DNA of 64,000 nt from Siphonodentalium dalli (taxonomy: Eukaryota > Mollusca > Scaphopoda > Gadilida > Siphonodentaliidae): contig CP136061.1 of NCBI GenBank assembly GCA_032622095.1, positions 122,216,754-122,280,753 on the forward strand, given 5' to 3'. Below the pieces are notes generated by a model. That model was not told the origin of the DNA. It was given only the letters and a program-made list of their open reading frames with translations, and searched no databases. Shown in pieces: positions 22,376 through 33,748 of the stretch. Numbering within the stretch: the stretch's first letter is position 1; every line of letters starts with the position of its first letter. The position numbers and the translations under genes are program-made.

Positions 22376-23309
22376 TCTGTTTTTCTGCCTGTTGTCTTCT
22401 TTTATTTACACCTGAACACCCCTCCAAATGAATAATACTGTATACACCCGTCAGTAAGCCCGGGGGGCTCGTGCACGTTTTTGCTCAAAAAGTGGGTACC
22501 GGGCTTACTCATGAGGACAACCCCCCCCTTGTTCAAAAATTATGTTAGCCTTCAGGTGCTGACCAACCATCATGTTTTATACCAATACCATATTTCTGTA
22601 TTGAATAAAGATATTAATGTGTTTTATTTATATTATTAAGAAGATAAAATCATATGATAATAACCAAAACAGTGATAGACAGTTCTATACATTTGGAATC
22701 ATTTTGAATAAGGTTGCACATTTTGGGATTGATTTGTAAACACAACAGGGTTGTATGATGAGTTCACAAGTTAATTTAGTTACACTAATGATTATTAATC
22801 AAGCTAATTCTTATAAAAACACAACAGGTCACTGCATTAGCAAAGGATCCTACAAAAACACCAAGTCATATTACTCAATATCCCATTGGATTTACTCTGA
22901 TAGAGGTGTGAACAATAAGTGACACCTTGGATTTTATTGAATTGATACCTTTTTGATTGATCCAACAACTAAGAATAGAATAAGATGTGTATAATTCACA
23001 ACAATATTAACACAAGTGTATACTTATTACTATTTAACATCTTTATTATTTAAGAAAAACAACTGGAAAAAATAATAAAAGATGTGCTTGAATATCTTCT
23101 CATATTCTACAGCACAGAGGCGTGATTGTATTCACCTTCCAAATGCTCAGAAATGGGGGTGGGCTTATCTACGAGGACCACCCCATGTGTTGTTTAGGGT
23201 AAAAAACCCAGACTGGGCTTATCTTCGAGGATGGGCTTACTGACGGGTGTATACATTCCAATCTATACAGTTATAACTGAGTGGGAGAATCCATTTAGTA
23301 TAGAAAGGG
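22376..23309 (+). mobile_element. Family G element interrupted by a family F element
   Basis: G sequence CCTCCAAATGAATAATA runs to 22439 and resumes at ATTCCAATCTATACAG after 23254, ending CATTTAGTATAGAAAGGG and TTAA 23310-23313. Confidence 0.72.
22440..23254. mobile_element. Family F element with 22-bp inverted ends
   Basis: GTATACACCCGTCAGTAAGC at the left and its reverse complement at the right. Subterminal GGGCTTACTCATGAGGAC / GGGCTTATCTACGAGGAC repeats lie inside. About 815 bp, no coding frame of note. A fragment of the same right end lies at 27785-27895. Confidence 0.82.
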
Positions 23310-23794
23310 TTAAAGTTGACAACAATGGATGAACCGAATGACCATAAGAAATGTGTGACAAGTAACAACTAGTCTGATGTAATCGTGGGTCGTATACAAC
23401 CAGGAACGAGGTAACATCTCACTTGGCTGTCAATACCAAAGAAGATATCAAAGCCTGGACAGCGAGATAAAGATCTGGATTACATAAAGAGAACAACAAA
23501 GTGCAATATGATGGAGCCACATGCATGTGATAATATTGCCTGGGGACAGTGTCTGGATGCTATATCTTTAAGGACGTTTGTTTAGTTGGGGTCAATGTTA
23601 CTTTCAGCAGCTGTGGCCATATCATGATACTGCCAGATATAGCAACAGAGAAAAGTTATAAGCTACATGTATAAATAATATTATCAGTATAGTGATTTCA
23701 AACTCATATATTTGAAAATTTCCTCTCCTTATAACAGTTGGTCTTTTGATGTACTTTTCGGACGTCTGATAAATCAAAACCTTAGCCTGCTAAC

Positions 23795-24175
23795 CAGGGG
23801 CGCCGGAAGAGGGGGGCAGAGGGGGCAGCTGACCCCCCTGCCCTTGACCAAGGGGGGCGAGCGGGGGCAGGACTTGCCCTTTTTCTGGAGACAGAAAATG
23901 CTTTTTGTGTGTTTAATCTCATGTTTTTATAGCAAAATGTAACTTTTTTGGTCCAAATACCACCAATTTCACAAGGAATATTAATTTTTTGTCAATTTTA
24001 TCACAAAAAGGCCATAAAAACCGACAAATACCATTAAAATACTGATTTTTGCCACAATGAATTTATGGTTATTTTCCCGAGTTTGCGAAGAAAATGCCCT
24101 TTTTTGCGGAAAAGTGCCCTTTTTGTATGCTCTGCCCCCTTGCCCCCCTGCCCTTGGATGCTTCCGGCGCCCCTG
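23795..24175. mobile_element. hAT-type MITE with perfect 8-bp TSD
   Basis: Termini CAGGGGCGCCGGAAG / CTTCCGGCGCCCCTG. TSD CTGCTAAC at 23787-23794 and 24176-24183. Subterminal GC-rich inverted repeats (GGGGGGCA... / ...TGCCCCCCTG) surround an AT-rich middle. 381 bp, single copy here, unrelated to hAT-C. Confidence 0.93.
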
Positions 24176-24326
24176 CTGCTAACACTCTTTTGGAAGGGGG
24201 CATCTGACCACGCTCTAAATCTAAATGAGTTCATAGCATCAATCACATTATTACCGAGTACATAAACCATTCAAATAGAAAGTAAAAAACTGTCTCTTTG
24301 GGAGCCAATATCTGACCCATCAAAAT

Positions 24327-24676
24327 CAAGCCTGAGTTTAGTGTGCCTGTCATTTGCAGAATGAGGTCCACAGAGGTTGAATTTAATGATGCTATCCCGC
24401 ATAGTACACCCAATGGGAACCTTGATTATGCAAGGGTCGTCTGCCAAATTGGGAATATAGAAACTATAAAACTAAAAAAGAAATAGAATCTATGTGAAGA
24501 AGTTTCTATGGAAATTTGATAATAAGGAAACTTTCCAGAGAAGATGAGGCCTAATCAGAATGAGGTTCCCAGAGGGTGAATTTAGTGATGCTAGCCCGCT
24601 ATGCGGGATAGCGTCACTAAATTCACCCTCTGGGGACCTCATTCTGCAAATGACAGGCACATTAAACTCAGGCTTG
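24327..24676. mobile_element. hAT-C element, medium form
   Basis: Ends CAAGCCTGAGTTTAGTGTG and the reverse complement. The left hairpin is incomplete, the right hairpin complete (24557-24650). No matching 8-bp flanks. Confidence 0.85.
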
Positions 24677-24895
24677 CCAGTAAGCTTGAACTACATGTAG
24701 TAAGTACATCAGTCGGCTGATCAAAGATGACCCTCTCATGTATAACTCAGGATGAACTGGGCGCCTTTTGAGAATATTTCAGCAAGGCCAATTCCACTTA
24801 GCATCAATGTTAATCAATCGTTGTTTTATTAGTTCAGATGCCGATCAATAAACTATGTCGGTCTCCTTCCCATAAATATGTAGGTTAAACCTTTC

Positions 24896-25318
24896 ATGAC
24901 TGGAGCTCCCTGAATTTTTTTAAAACCCTGTGCCACTGCACTCTCTCAGGCTAGTGCCACCATATTCACCCCTGGGAACCTCATTCTGCTTTATAGGCCT
25001 CAACTGCTGCGGGAGACCTAGGATCAGATTGAAATTCCCCAGTTGAGGTTAATAGTGATGTTAACACATTTGGGCACCTCGATTATGAATTTTATCTTCT
25101 GAAAATTAGGGAATATAGAAACTCAACAGAAGAGAAAAAGTAACTAAAAACAATATTAATTTGAGACTATAGATACTTCCCAGAAGATGAGGCCTAAGCA
25201 GAATGAGGTCCCCAGAGGGTGAATTTGGTAATGCTAGCCTGCTGTGTGGGATAGCATCGCTAAATTCACCCTCTGGGGACCTCATTCTGAAATGTCAGAC
25301 ACACTATATCCAGACTTG
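24896..25318 (+). mobile_element. Chimera: TTAA-HP set-3 left end joined to hAT-C
   Basis: CTTTCATGACTGGAGCTCCC and ACCCTGTGCCACTGCA (to about 24945) pass into hAT-C at GGCTAGTGCCACCATATTCA. The long hAT-C middle and right hairpin follow, ending CACTATATCCAGACTTG. Confidence 0.75.
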
Positions 25319-25718
25319 GAGCGAATGGATTAGTTTCTGCCCAGATCTGGCAATGTTTCGATCACTTAATACTTTAGTTTATCTACTGGTAGTAGATGAA
25401 CATACCCTGTTGCGTTACACTGAGTTTGGATTTGAGTATGAAAACAGTTAGTGGCTTTGGTGAGCTCACACCCTGCATGGTGAATGGAAACTAAAGCTAA
25501 CACTTCTCAACCAATCAGAATAGACAATTTAGTCAGGGACCTGCCTTGATGGTGACTTAGGAGACATCTTCTCCCTAAAATGTGTCACTTCTGTGTGACT
25601 TATCCCTCATATACCAGTATGCATATGTCCCAACATCATATTTAAAGTATATTTGCTTATTATAATGGTGTTCTTACTCACAATAATGTTTTTTTATAAA
25701 TGGGCTGTTGTGTTGCTT

Positions 25719-25966
25719 AAAGACATATTATGTACTTGTTCAGGTGCGTGAAACTGATCAGTTAGTATCCAGGCGCTATGCCAACTGGAGGGATGTACCA
25801 TTCTACTAACATTGCCGAAAATATGAAGCAAATCGACTGTACCACTACATAGAAAACATCGTTCAAATGTAAATATTTACCGCTTGATTCGGGACGCATC
25901 TATCGGCGATAAACTAACGAAAATGATATAACGAAAATGATTTCGCCATCGAGAGTCACTGCATTT
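25719..25966 (+). repeat. Interspersed repeat K, copy 2
   Basis: Diverged direct copy of 15029-15246, with a small internal duplication of ACGAAAATGAT. Confidence 0.75.
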
Positions 25967-26194
25967 AATTAATATATAAGAATGATGGTGTGTATTGACA
26001 ATTTAGAGATAATATTTGTAAAAATTACTATTTTGAACAAGATTATTCTACATTTGATCACCCTACCGGAGTGTTTCACATCACTTTAATACTTATTGGA
26101 TCATAGAAGGGTGATGTTGGGGTATAAATTGAACTTCAGCCATTGTTACTTCTCCCTGATAACAGTCAATTTCTCCCTGATAACAGTCCATGTA

Positions 26195-26407
26195 CAGTAA
26201 TGCCCTAATTAATCGACTCCATAACCACAGCAGAATTATGGGTAATTTTTGAGGATTTAGTTGGAAATATGGCTTGTTACCATACATCGGAAAGCTCTCC
26301 CCGAGAGCTTTCCAATGAATGGCAACAAGCCATATTTCCGACTAAATCCTGAAAAGTTACCCATAATTCTGCTGTGGTTAAGCAGTCAATTAATTAGGGC
26401 ATTACTG
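26195..26407. mobile_element. PalTA palindrome
   Basis: Full-length copy, apex CTCTCCCCGAGAG, TA flanks. It forms the left side of a possible composite (to 26863). Confidence 0.92.
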
Positions 26408-26850
26408 TAATTGTAATGTAACGATGGCAATAAAGCTTATGAAAGACCACTATAATGAATCAAACTGGGCACTCCTTTGGTTGTGATATATGATATGAAA
26501 GACAATTTACAGTCTTGTTATGTTGCTTTAATAATGACGGTTAGTTTCATAGCTACATGTCATGACTCAGGCACAAGATATGAGTATCTTCGCCCCTCCA
26601 CATCCGAAATTCCAACCGAACCTTGATTGTAATGTCTAAAAATATTTCATATCTGATTGAGTCAACTTTATTGCCAAGCAATTAGTACATGAGGCCTAAA
26701 GGAAAGGCTGTATATCAGCCCAAGTTCCACAACAATCAACAAAACAAACAGTGTATATTGCCTTTAAAATGACACCATGAACTACAAACATTGCGTTGGT
26801 CACAGACACAAATGTGTTCATCGCAGAAATCTGAAACTATCTGTATATAT
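26408..26850 (+). repeat. 443-bp segmental duplicate of 41682-42122
   Basis: Begins TAATTGTAATGTAACGATGG and ends GAAACTATCTGTATATAT. Roughly 95% identical by eye, same orientation. Followed at once by a PalTA right terminus (TTAGAGCATTACTG, 26850-26863). Confidence 0.9.
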
Positions 26851-26969
26851 TAGAGCATTACTGTACTTCTCCCTGATACCAGTCCAGACTTCTCCCAATT
26901 TGGAATCTCTAGGATGGTCCCTGGTTTTAGTGATAAATATTATACTTGAATATCAATTACTGACCAATC

Positions 26970-27375
26970 AGCTGACTAGATGAGAACAAAATGTTCTTTT
27001 AAACCTTTTTAACTTGTTCAGTGACGTCAAAGTACACCTGCAGGAGTGCCAATAGTTTATTTCCCAGAAGTCCATATATACCAGTATAGTGCACGGTCTG
27101 GGGAGTCATAAACTCATGAGTGATATAAAACAGGCAATGTCAATTTTAAACTTAAATTATAATTATTGACTATTCAGCTGACTCTTTGAAAACAGAATGT
27201 TTTTTTGAAACAACATCAATCCTTTTTAGTTTTTGCTCAACGACGTCAAAGTTGCACACCTGAAGGAGTTTATATGGGAATGTATATCCCAGACGCCCAT
27301 AAATAGCAGTATATGGCACGGTCTGGGGAGTCATATACCTGTGAGTGATATAAAACAAGCGATGTCAATATTTGT
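26970..27375 (+). repeat. Diverged tandem duplication, two units of about 200 bp
   Basis: CACGGTCTGGGGAGTCATA at 27092 and 27317; GACGTCAAAGT at 27023 and 27242; GAGTGATATAAAACA at 27118 and 27343. Confidence 0.85.
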
Positions 27376-27784
27376 AGAATTTAATGTTCAAGTATTGATG
27401 AGACGGCCGGTAGGTAAACAGTGCACTGGTATACACCCTGGCCTCCAGCCAACGTAAATGTCGATAATGTTGGTATGCCATTGTCATCTATCACGGAGCA
27501 TATATACTGAATGATTGATCACGACCAGATCCTATAGTGGCAAAGAACACGTCAGATAAGATATATTGAAAACAAGAATGAGATCACAATCGTACCCACC
27601 TACTAAGAAATGTTACAATAAGATTGTAAGTGCTGATAAATATACCAATATTTTTTTTGTTAATAACTCAATATCAAATCGATTGAACAAACTTCAGTAA
27701 TTTAGGAACATTAGCCTGGATTATTAAATCAGACTGCAAAAATAATATAAAAAACAGAACTACAAAGACAAAGATCCAGTACTG

Positions 27785-27895
27785 TATAAACCAGTCAGTA
27801 AGCCCATCCCAGAGGATAAGCCCAGTCTGTGTTTTTGCTCCAATAAAATCATGGAGTGGTCCTTGAAGACAATTAAGCCCACCCCAGTTTTAGAA
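27785..27895 (-). mobile_element. Family F right-end fragment
   Basis: CAGTCAGTAAGCCCATCCC and GATAAGCCCAGTCTG match the reverse complement of the family F right end at 23250. Confidence 0.7.
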
Positions 27896-27912
27896 CTTAT
27901 AGGGCAAGTATA

Positions 27913-28125
27913 CAGTAATGCTCTAATTAATCGACCTCTTAACCACAGCAGAATTATGGGTAACTTTTCAGGATTTAGTCGGAAATATGGCTTGTTGCCA
28001 TTCATCAGAAAGCTCTCGACGAGAGCTTTCCGACGAATGGCAACAAGCCATATTTCCGACTAAATCCTGAAAAGTTACCCATAATTCTGCTGTGGTTAAG
28101 AGGTCGATTAATTAGAGCATTACTG
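27913..28125. mobile_element. PalTA palindrome
   Basis: Full-length copy with CGACCTCTTAACC/GGTTAAGAGGTCG matched changes in both arms. TA flanks. Confidence 0.93.
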
Positions 28126-28351
28126 TACATTATGTTAGGTTAACTCTGAATCAAGATGACAAGAATTCATGCACATATCAACATACACATCAAAGAAATA
28201 TAGCAACACTCCAGCTAGTTTCCAATGCAAACTCATTAATACTACCTGCCCCATTGTGTTTCACAAAATTCTGTATTACATTATATAAGAAGATCTCTGT
28301 GTCTTATTTTAAATATTTATCTGACATAATATAACACAGAATGACACAAAT

Positions 28352-28883
28352 AAAGCAGAATGAGGTTCCCAGAGAGTGAATTTGGTGATGCTTATTTCAG
28401 TAAATAAAACTGATAAATTAGTATCCAAATACTATCTTCACTGGAAGAATGTAAACAATCGATCATGTATTAAGATTGTTCAAAATTCCACCCATATGGA
28501 CTGTACCATTTCAAAGAACACAACTTTTCTACATATCTGGGTATCAAATTTACAAGCCTGCAAACAGTGTTATATCCATGTGGGATAGCATCACTAAATT
28601 TACCCTCTGGGAACCTCATTCTGCAAGCCTGCAAATAGTGTGTCTGTCACTTGCAGAATGAGGTTCCCAGAGGGTAAATTTAGTGATGCTATCCCGCACG
28701 GATATAACACTATTTGCAGGCTTGTAAATTTGATACCCAAATAGGTAGAAAAGTTGTGTTCTTTGAAATGGTACAGTCCATATGGGTGGAATTTTGAACA
28801 ATCGTAATACATGATCGATTGTTACATTCTTCCAGTGAAGAGAGTATTTGGATATTGACTTATCAGTTTTATTCACTGAAAAT
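28352..28883. repeat. Large inverted duplication with hAT-C sequence at its centre
   Basis: Arms 28395-28625 and 28652-28881 are reverse complements over about 230 bp. They include non-repeat sequence (AATTCCACCCATATGGAC) plus a hAT-C end (CAAGCCTGCAAATAGTG). The 26-bp loop is itself a hAT-C terminus. A hAT-C scrap lies at 28352-28390 on the left. Confidence 0.9.
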
Positions 28884-29067
28884 CAGTAATGCCCTAAATA
28901 ATTGACTCTTTGACCACATCAGAATTATGGGTAATTTTTCAGGATTTAGTTGGAAATATGGCTTGTTGCCATTCATCGGAAAGCTCAGTGAGATTTCCGA
29001 CTATATCCTGAAAAATTACCCCATAATTCTGCCGTGGTTAAAGAGTCAATTCTTTAGGGCATTACTG
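28884..29067. mobile_element. PalTA, shortened apex
   Basis: CAGTAATGCCC to ATTACTG with a right-arm deletion after the apex. It begins 2 bp after the inverted duplication ends. Confidence 0.88.
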
Positions 29068-29089
29068 TAAGTCAACAATCTGTCTTTAA

Positions 29090-29341
29090 CCCGTTCATAA
29101 TGGGAGCATTAATGATCATGTGCCAGCGCATTGTCTTATATTTACGAATCTCAGGGAGCAGTGCATATTTAAGATAATGCACTGGCTTACAAGGTCAATT
29201 AAGGTAAATATTGTTAGGCTAATATATTCTCTTACCGGTATATACATGTATGCAAGGTTTCCTATGGGAGTCTTGGATACATAAGAGAATGCATTGGCAC
29301 AGGGTTTTGCAAAATTTCAGAAAGCTCCAGTCATGGAAGGG
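29090..29341 (+). mobile_element. TTAA-HP element, terminal set 3
   Basis: TTAA 29086-29089 and 29342-29345. Left CCCGTTCATAATGGGAGC, right CCAGTCATGGAAGGG. Hairpins diverged. Confidence 0.87.
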
Positions 29342-29441
29342 TTAAATTAAAAAACTGGGTACCTTCTATAAAACATTGGTTCCAAGTTTTGCTAAGGTTT
29401 GTAATCTTAACTGAAACCAATGCTGTTGAGATATAAAAGCA

Positions 29442-29565
29442 CAGTAAAGCCCTGAATAATCGAGCATTCCAATGAAATTGCAACAAGCCATATATCCGAC
29501 TAAATCCTGAAAAATTACCCATAATTCTGCTGTGGTTAAGGAGTCGAATATTTAGGGCATTACTA
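29442..29565. mobile_element. PalTA, most of left arm deleted
   Basis: CAGTAAAGCCCTGAATAATC then ATTCCAATGAAATTGCAACA; right arm nearly complete. Confidence 0.85.
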
Positions 29566-30235
29566 TATCTATATACATCTCAATAATAGTTTAATATACC
29601 ATATGTGGGTAACAATGTGCTAAAAGTTTCAGTTCTTTACATTAAGTGACCTATAGCTCAAGTTGATGAAACTGCAACGGTACCATAAATACAGACATAT
29701 GGACAAGATCATTCCCATAGGTCCCCTCCATGCAACGTTGCGGGACAATAATTACATTAAATGAAGTAGACACAAGTTTTCGCCCGATTAACTGTCAGGT
29801 ATGAGGTTACCTACTGTGAATAAGGTATAAACTAAGTCATAGATATCAACGTTTATGAATGGGGTCAGATCTATATAATAATACATAATGGGTGACGAAT
29901 CACCTCAAATTACACTCAAATTTCATGCTTCGATGGGTCAATTTGAAGAAATGTTCAGCTTGCTACAAAGGCTGAAATAACTAACAAAAACAGAGCGTGG
30001 ATCTCAGAGATGTTTGACATTCGTAAAGTTGTCTCTTAAAGATGAATCTGACCACTAAAGTCAATGCAACATTCTATATAAACTCTAGTAATTAGACCCG
30101 GAAGTCGGATAGCCAATAAAATGCAGTGACATGTTTGAAGTCACTTCAAAGTAACTTTTTAAAAGAAAAGTTTGCAATGGTACATAATAGTAAGACTATA
30201 CTCTAAAGCGCATAAAAACTATTCTTGGCTAGTGA

Positions 30236-30667
30236 ATAGGTAACCAAATTTGATTACGTGCGCGTATAAACCGTTTTCAACCCAACAAGAGAATATGCTT
30301 GGCCAGAATAAATAGAACTGATGCAAAATGCAGCCAGTATTCTCCTTTACCAAGTATAGTGCAACTGAGCCCCTCCTTCTCCTTGGGACAGCATTTTTAG
30401 ACCCAGGCATCCAAAGTTTTCTGACTGCTTTCATTAATACATGAAGTGGTATCCACCATGGCAAGGGTAAGAGTGGGCTTTAGACCATTCTTCAGTGTTA
30501 GGTAAAAAGGTAAAATATAAGAAACATTCCATCCTATTTGATTACATGTGCCTATATAAATATGATTTTATAGATATACCTCAACCCAAAAACACATGAT
30601 GCTTATCCAGAGCAAACAGGTGCTGATGCAAATACCAGAGTTCACCTAATGCCAACTAAAATACAAC
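30236..30667 (+). repeat. Two diverged direct repeats, about 290-bp period
   Basis: TTTGATTACGTGCGCGTATA / TTTGATTACATGTGCCTATA, and AACTGATGCAAAATGCAG / TGCTGATGCAAATACCAG, each followed by TACAACTGA or TGCAACTGA. Nature unknown. Confidence 0.6.
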
Positions 30668-30807
30668 TGAACAGTTGCAAAGTAAATTAACAAGAATATT
30701 TGGGGCAAAATCGGTCAAGTTTGGAATTTTCAGGGCAACTTGCATTTCACCCGACTGCAAAATTATGATGAAATGAGCAAGGTTTGGGAGAATTCTTCCC
30801 CTTCTAG

Positions 30808-31061
30808 CAAGCCTTGAAATAGGGTGTCTGTCATTTGCAGAATGAGGTCCCCAGAGGGTGAATTTAGTGATGCTACCCCGCATAGCGGGCTAGCATCACC
30901 AAATTCACCCTCTGGGAACCTCATTCTGCTGAGGTGTAAGCAGAATGAGGTCCCCAGATGGTGAATTTGGTGATGCTAGCCCGCTATGCGGGGTAGCATC
31001 ACTAAATTCACCCTCTGGGAACCTCATTCTGCAAATGACAGACACACTATTTCAAGGCTTG
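30808..31061. mobile_element. hAT-C element, short form, perfect 8-bp TSD
   Basis: TSD CCTTCTAG at 30800-30807 and 31062-31069. 254 bp, nearly identical to 3004-3257, which suggests recent activity of this form. Confidence 0.94.
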
Positions 31062-31362
31062 CCTTCTAGGCTGGTCTCAGACTGAACCTCCGCCTTTTCT
31101 CATGGGTCTTAAATCTCAGACTCGTACATCAAGTTTTCTGACTGAAAAAGGGTCTCTCAAAATCTCCTTACTTCCCTATTGTTATACACGTTGTAGCTTG
31201 AGAGCTTGTCAGTCTAAAATTTGACTAAAAGTTGAAAAGTATTCAACTCTTACAATAAATTGTTAGCTGAACAAAAAGCTAAATAAATATAAATTTTCAG
31301 CCTACATTTTCCAGTCATGATCATATTGTATTTTTTAAATTATAGTAGCAGTCCATCTTTAA

Positions 31363-31560
31363 CCCTTTCAGTGCCAAGTCCAATTTTTGTATCAACCCAT
31401 ATTTCCTTGATCATTTTTCAAATTTATTGATTATAATAATGTGATACATTGATGGAAAGAGCTCTAAGAGCTCTTTCCATCAATGTTAAAATCAATAAAA
31501 TTTGAAAAATGATCAAGGAAATATGGGTTGATACAAAAATCGGACTTGGCACTGAAAGGG
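31363..31560. mobile_element. Family D element (TTAA), complete palindrome
   Basis: TTAA 31359-31362 and 31561-31564. Ends CCCTTTCAGTGCCAAGTCC and its complement, apex GAGCTCTAAGAGCTC. The outer about 45 bp match TTAA-HP terminal set 1; the core does not. Confidence 0.93.
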
Positions 31561-31564
31561 TTAA

Positions 31565-32230
31565 CTGAGCTAAGAGTTGATATATGCAAACCAGTCAACA
31601 TAGAAGGGTGAACTTTATATGAAGATATGAATTTGTTTATTCTACAAATTCAATTTTGATACCAATCTGAGTTGGACATAAAAGTATGATGAAATTTCAT
31701 CCTTGTGCGTCAAGAAGTATAGAAACAGCTAGAGCGGGCAATTAAGTCACACAATGATTCACATAGGCCGAAACATACCCCACAATCAAATGGATTAATT
31801 ACATGTACAAAAAGAACCATGCCTGAAGGACATATGACATTTCCATTCTCTATCGACCATGCAAATCTTGACACCTCAAGGTACCCAATAGTTCTTTTTG
31901 GGCCGATTGTAAAATGATTGTTTTGTACCCTCCATCGCTTGAAGCAGAACGTAATTATAACAAGGTATTGCAAATCTAATGAACAAGAGCCTATTCACAT
32001 GTGAACAAATATTTTGTATTGGTCTTTGGTGTAAAACTGGTTCTTATAAATGTATGTTGATAAGTCCATAATCACACAAAACCACTACTAAAAGCTGTAA
32101 ATGATTGAATTATAGGTGCTAGTCCAGTGCTTTTGCCACCTTCTGTGCCAGCTGTGTTCCAAACCAAGATGTCTTCTGCAAAAAGGCTAAATTTTAGTCA
32201 AACAGAAATTATTTTATATATGACCAAATG
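31565..32230. other. No recognised feature
   Basis: AT-rich intron sequence up to the tandem duplication. Confidence 0.45.
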
Positions 32231-33490
32231 CTATATGTAGTATCCCATATTCTACTTTGAAATTGGTTAGATTTTTATCTGAAGGCTATAAAACACTCCT
32301 TTTATGTTGTTACAGCTGTTTTTCCATGAATTATACATCCACTTTACAAGGTTCCCACAAAACCTAAAGAAATCCAAGGATACTCAAGACAACTTCACAT
32401 CAATTTCCAAGGAGTTTCAAGATCTTGCATAATGTGTTATATGTGAGTGGCGCAAAAATGAATAAATATCAACACCACTCAAGGCCAGCTACGATAATTT
32501 AAGCACTTTCCAGATCTTGAATGATGAATTGGTGGCTTCAAGGCTTATATTCTTGTCTTTGAGGGCCACTTTTTGCCCCTATGCCCTCCAGCAAGGGGCA
32601 GTCACCCCCTACCCCCTGCACTCTATCCACCTGATAAATATACCTCCAGTTCTTACAAGCATTATATTCAGTCGTATAAATGCTTCTTCCTGCATTTCCT
32701 GCATAAATGTTTAATCTTCCGAGAATTTTTTTTTTTCAAACGAAATGTCAACAAAATTCAGTGCATGTGTTTTGTTTTAAAAGTAGACGTTATACAATGA
32801 ACAAAATACACCTGCCTGATCTGAACAAACTGAAGGTGTGCACCTGATACAAATAATTAAAGGAACGCACTAAATAAATATACTTTCTCCGTCAGTTTAC
32901 ATTCATTAGGTTCGAGTGAGCATAACCCTTGAGAACAAATGAGAGTTGCCGATATAATGGCTGCACCGATGCATCTATTTACAGTCACGAGAAACGAGGT
33001 TTGTTCTGTCTGTCGTCACCAGATCAGGTATCTGGGAAGTAGGTCCGAAGGGAGTACAAGAATGCTCGGACTGCATTTCACGCTACAACGCCAAGACGAT
33101 CCACTACAATTCAGAGCCTCCCTGATGAAGTCACATTTACAGAACATATTTGAACTAAATTGTGCTTTCGATGTGTATTTGTTCTGTTGAACACTGAAGA
33201 TGGTAGTAAGATAGTAGGAATTTATTCCACACCCATTAGCAAGAAAAAAATATTTGTAATTGCAGTCATCGAATAAAAAATATCCACATGCAATCAACAT
33301 ACAGGCTATTAACCCTTCCATACGCGGCAGGGGTACTTTCGAGTGAATGTAAAGGACCAGATATGGGGGTGGTTTAAAATCATGCCCCTAAATTCTCACA
33401 GAATTAACTGGTCAAGTTCAAGAAATAAGGCTGGTGACAGTTTACGAACACTGAACACCCAGTTAAGCCATCAACATGTGATTCCATTAA

Positions 33491-33748
33491 CCCTTCCATG
33501 ACTGGAGCTTCCTGAAATTTTTTGAAAACCCTGTGCCAATGCATTATTTTATATATGCGAGTCTCCCATAGTGAGCCTCACTTATATAAGAGAGTACATT
33601 GGCCTAATAATATTTAGCTTGACCTTGTAAGCCATTGCATTTTCTTATAAATGCGAGGCTCCCTATGGGAGACTCGCATATATATGAGAATGCACTACCA
33701 CAGGATCTTTAATGCTGCACCAGCGCAGCTCCCGTCATGAAAGGTAAA
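33491..33748 (+). mobile_element. TTAA-HP element, terminal set 3 (in unit 1)
   Basis: TTAA 33487-33490, CCCTTCCATGACTGGAGC, two hairpins, and a right end CCGTCATGAAAGG truncated before GGTTAA. Confidence 0.86.
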
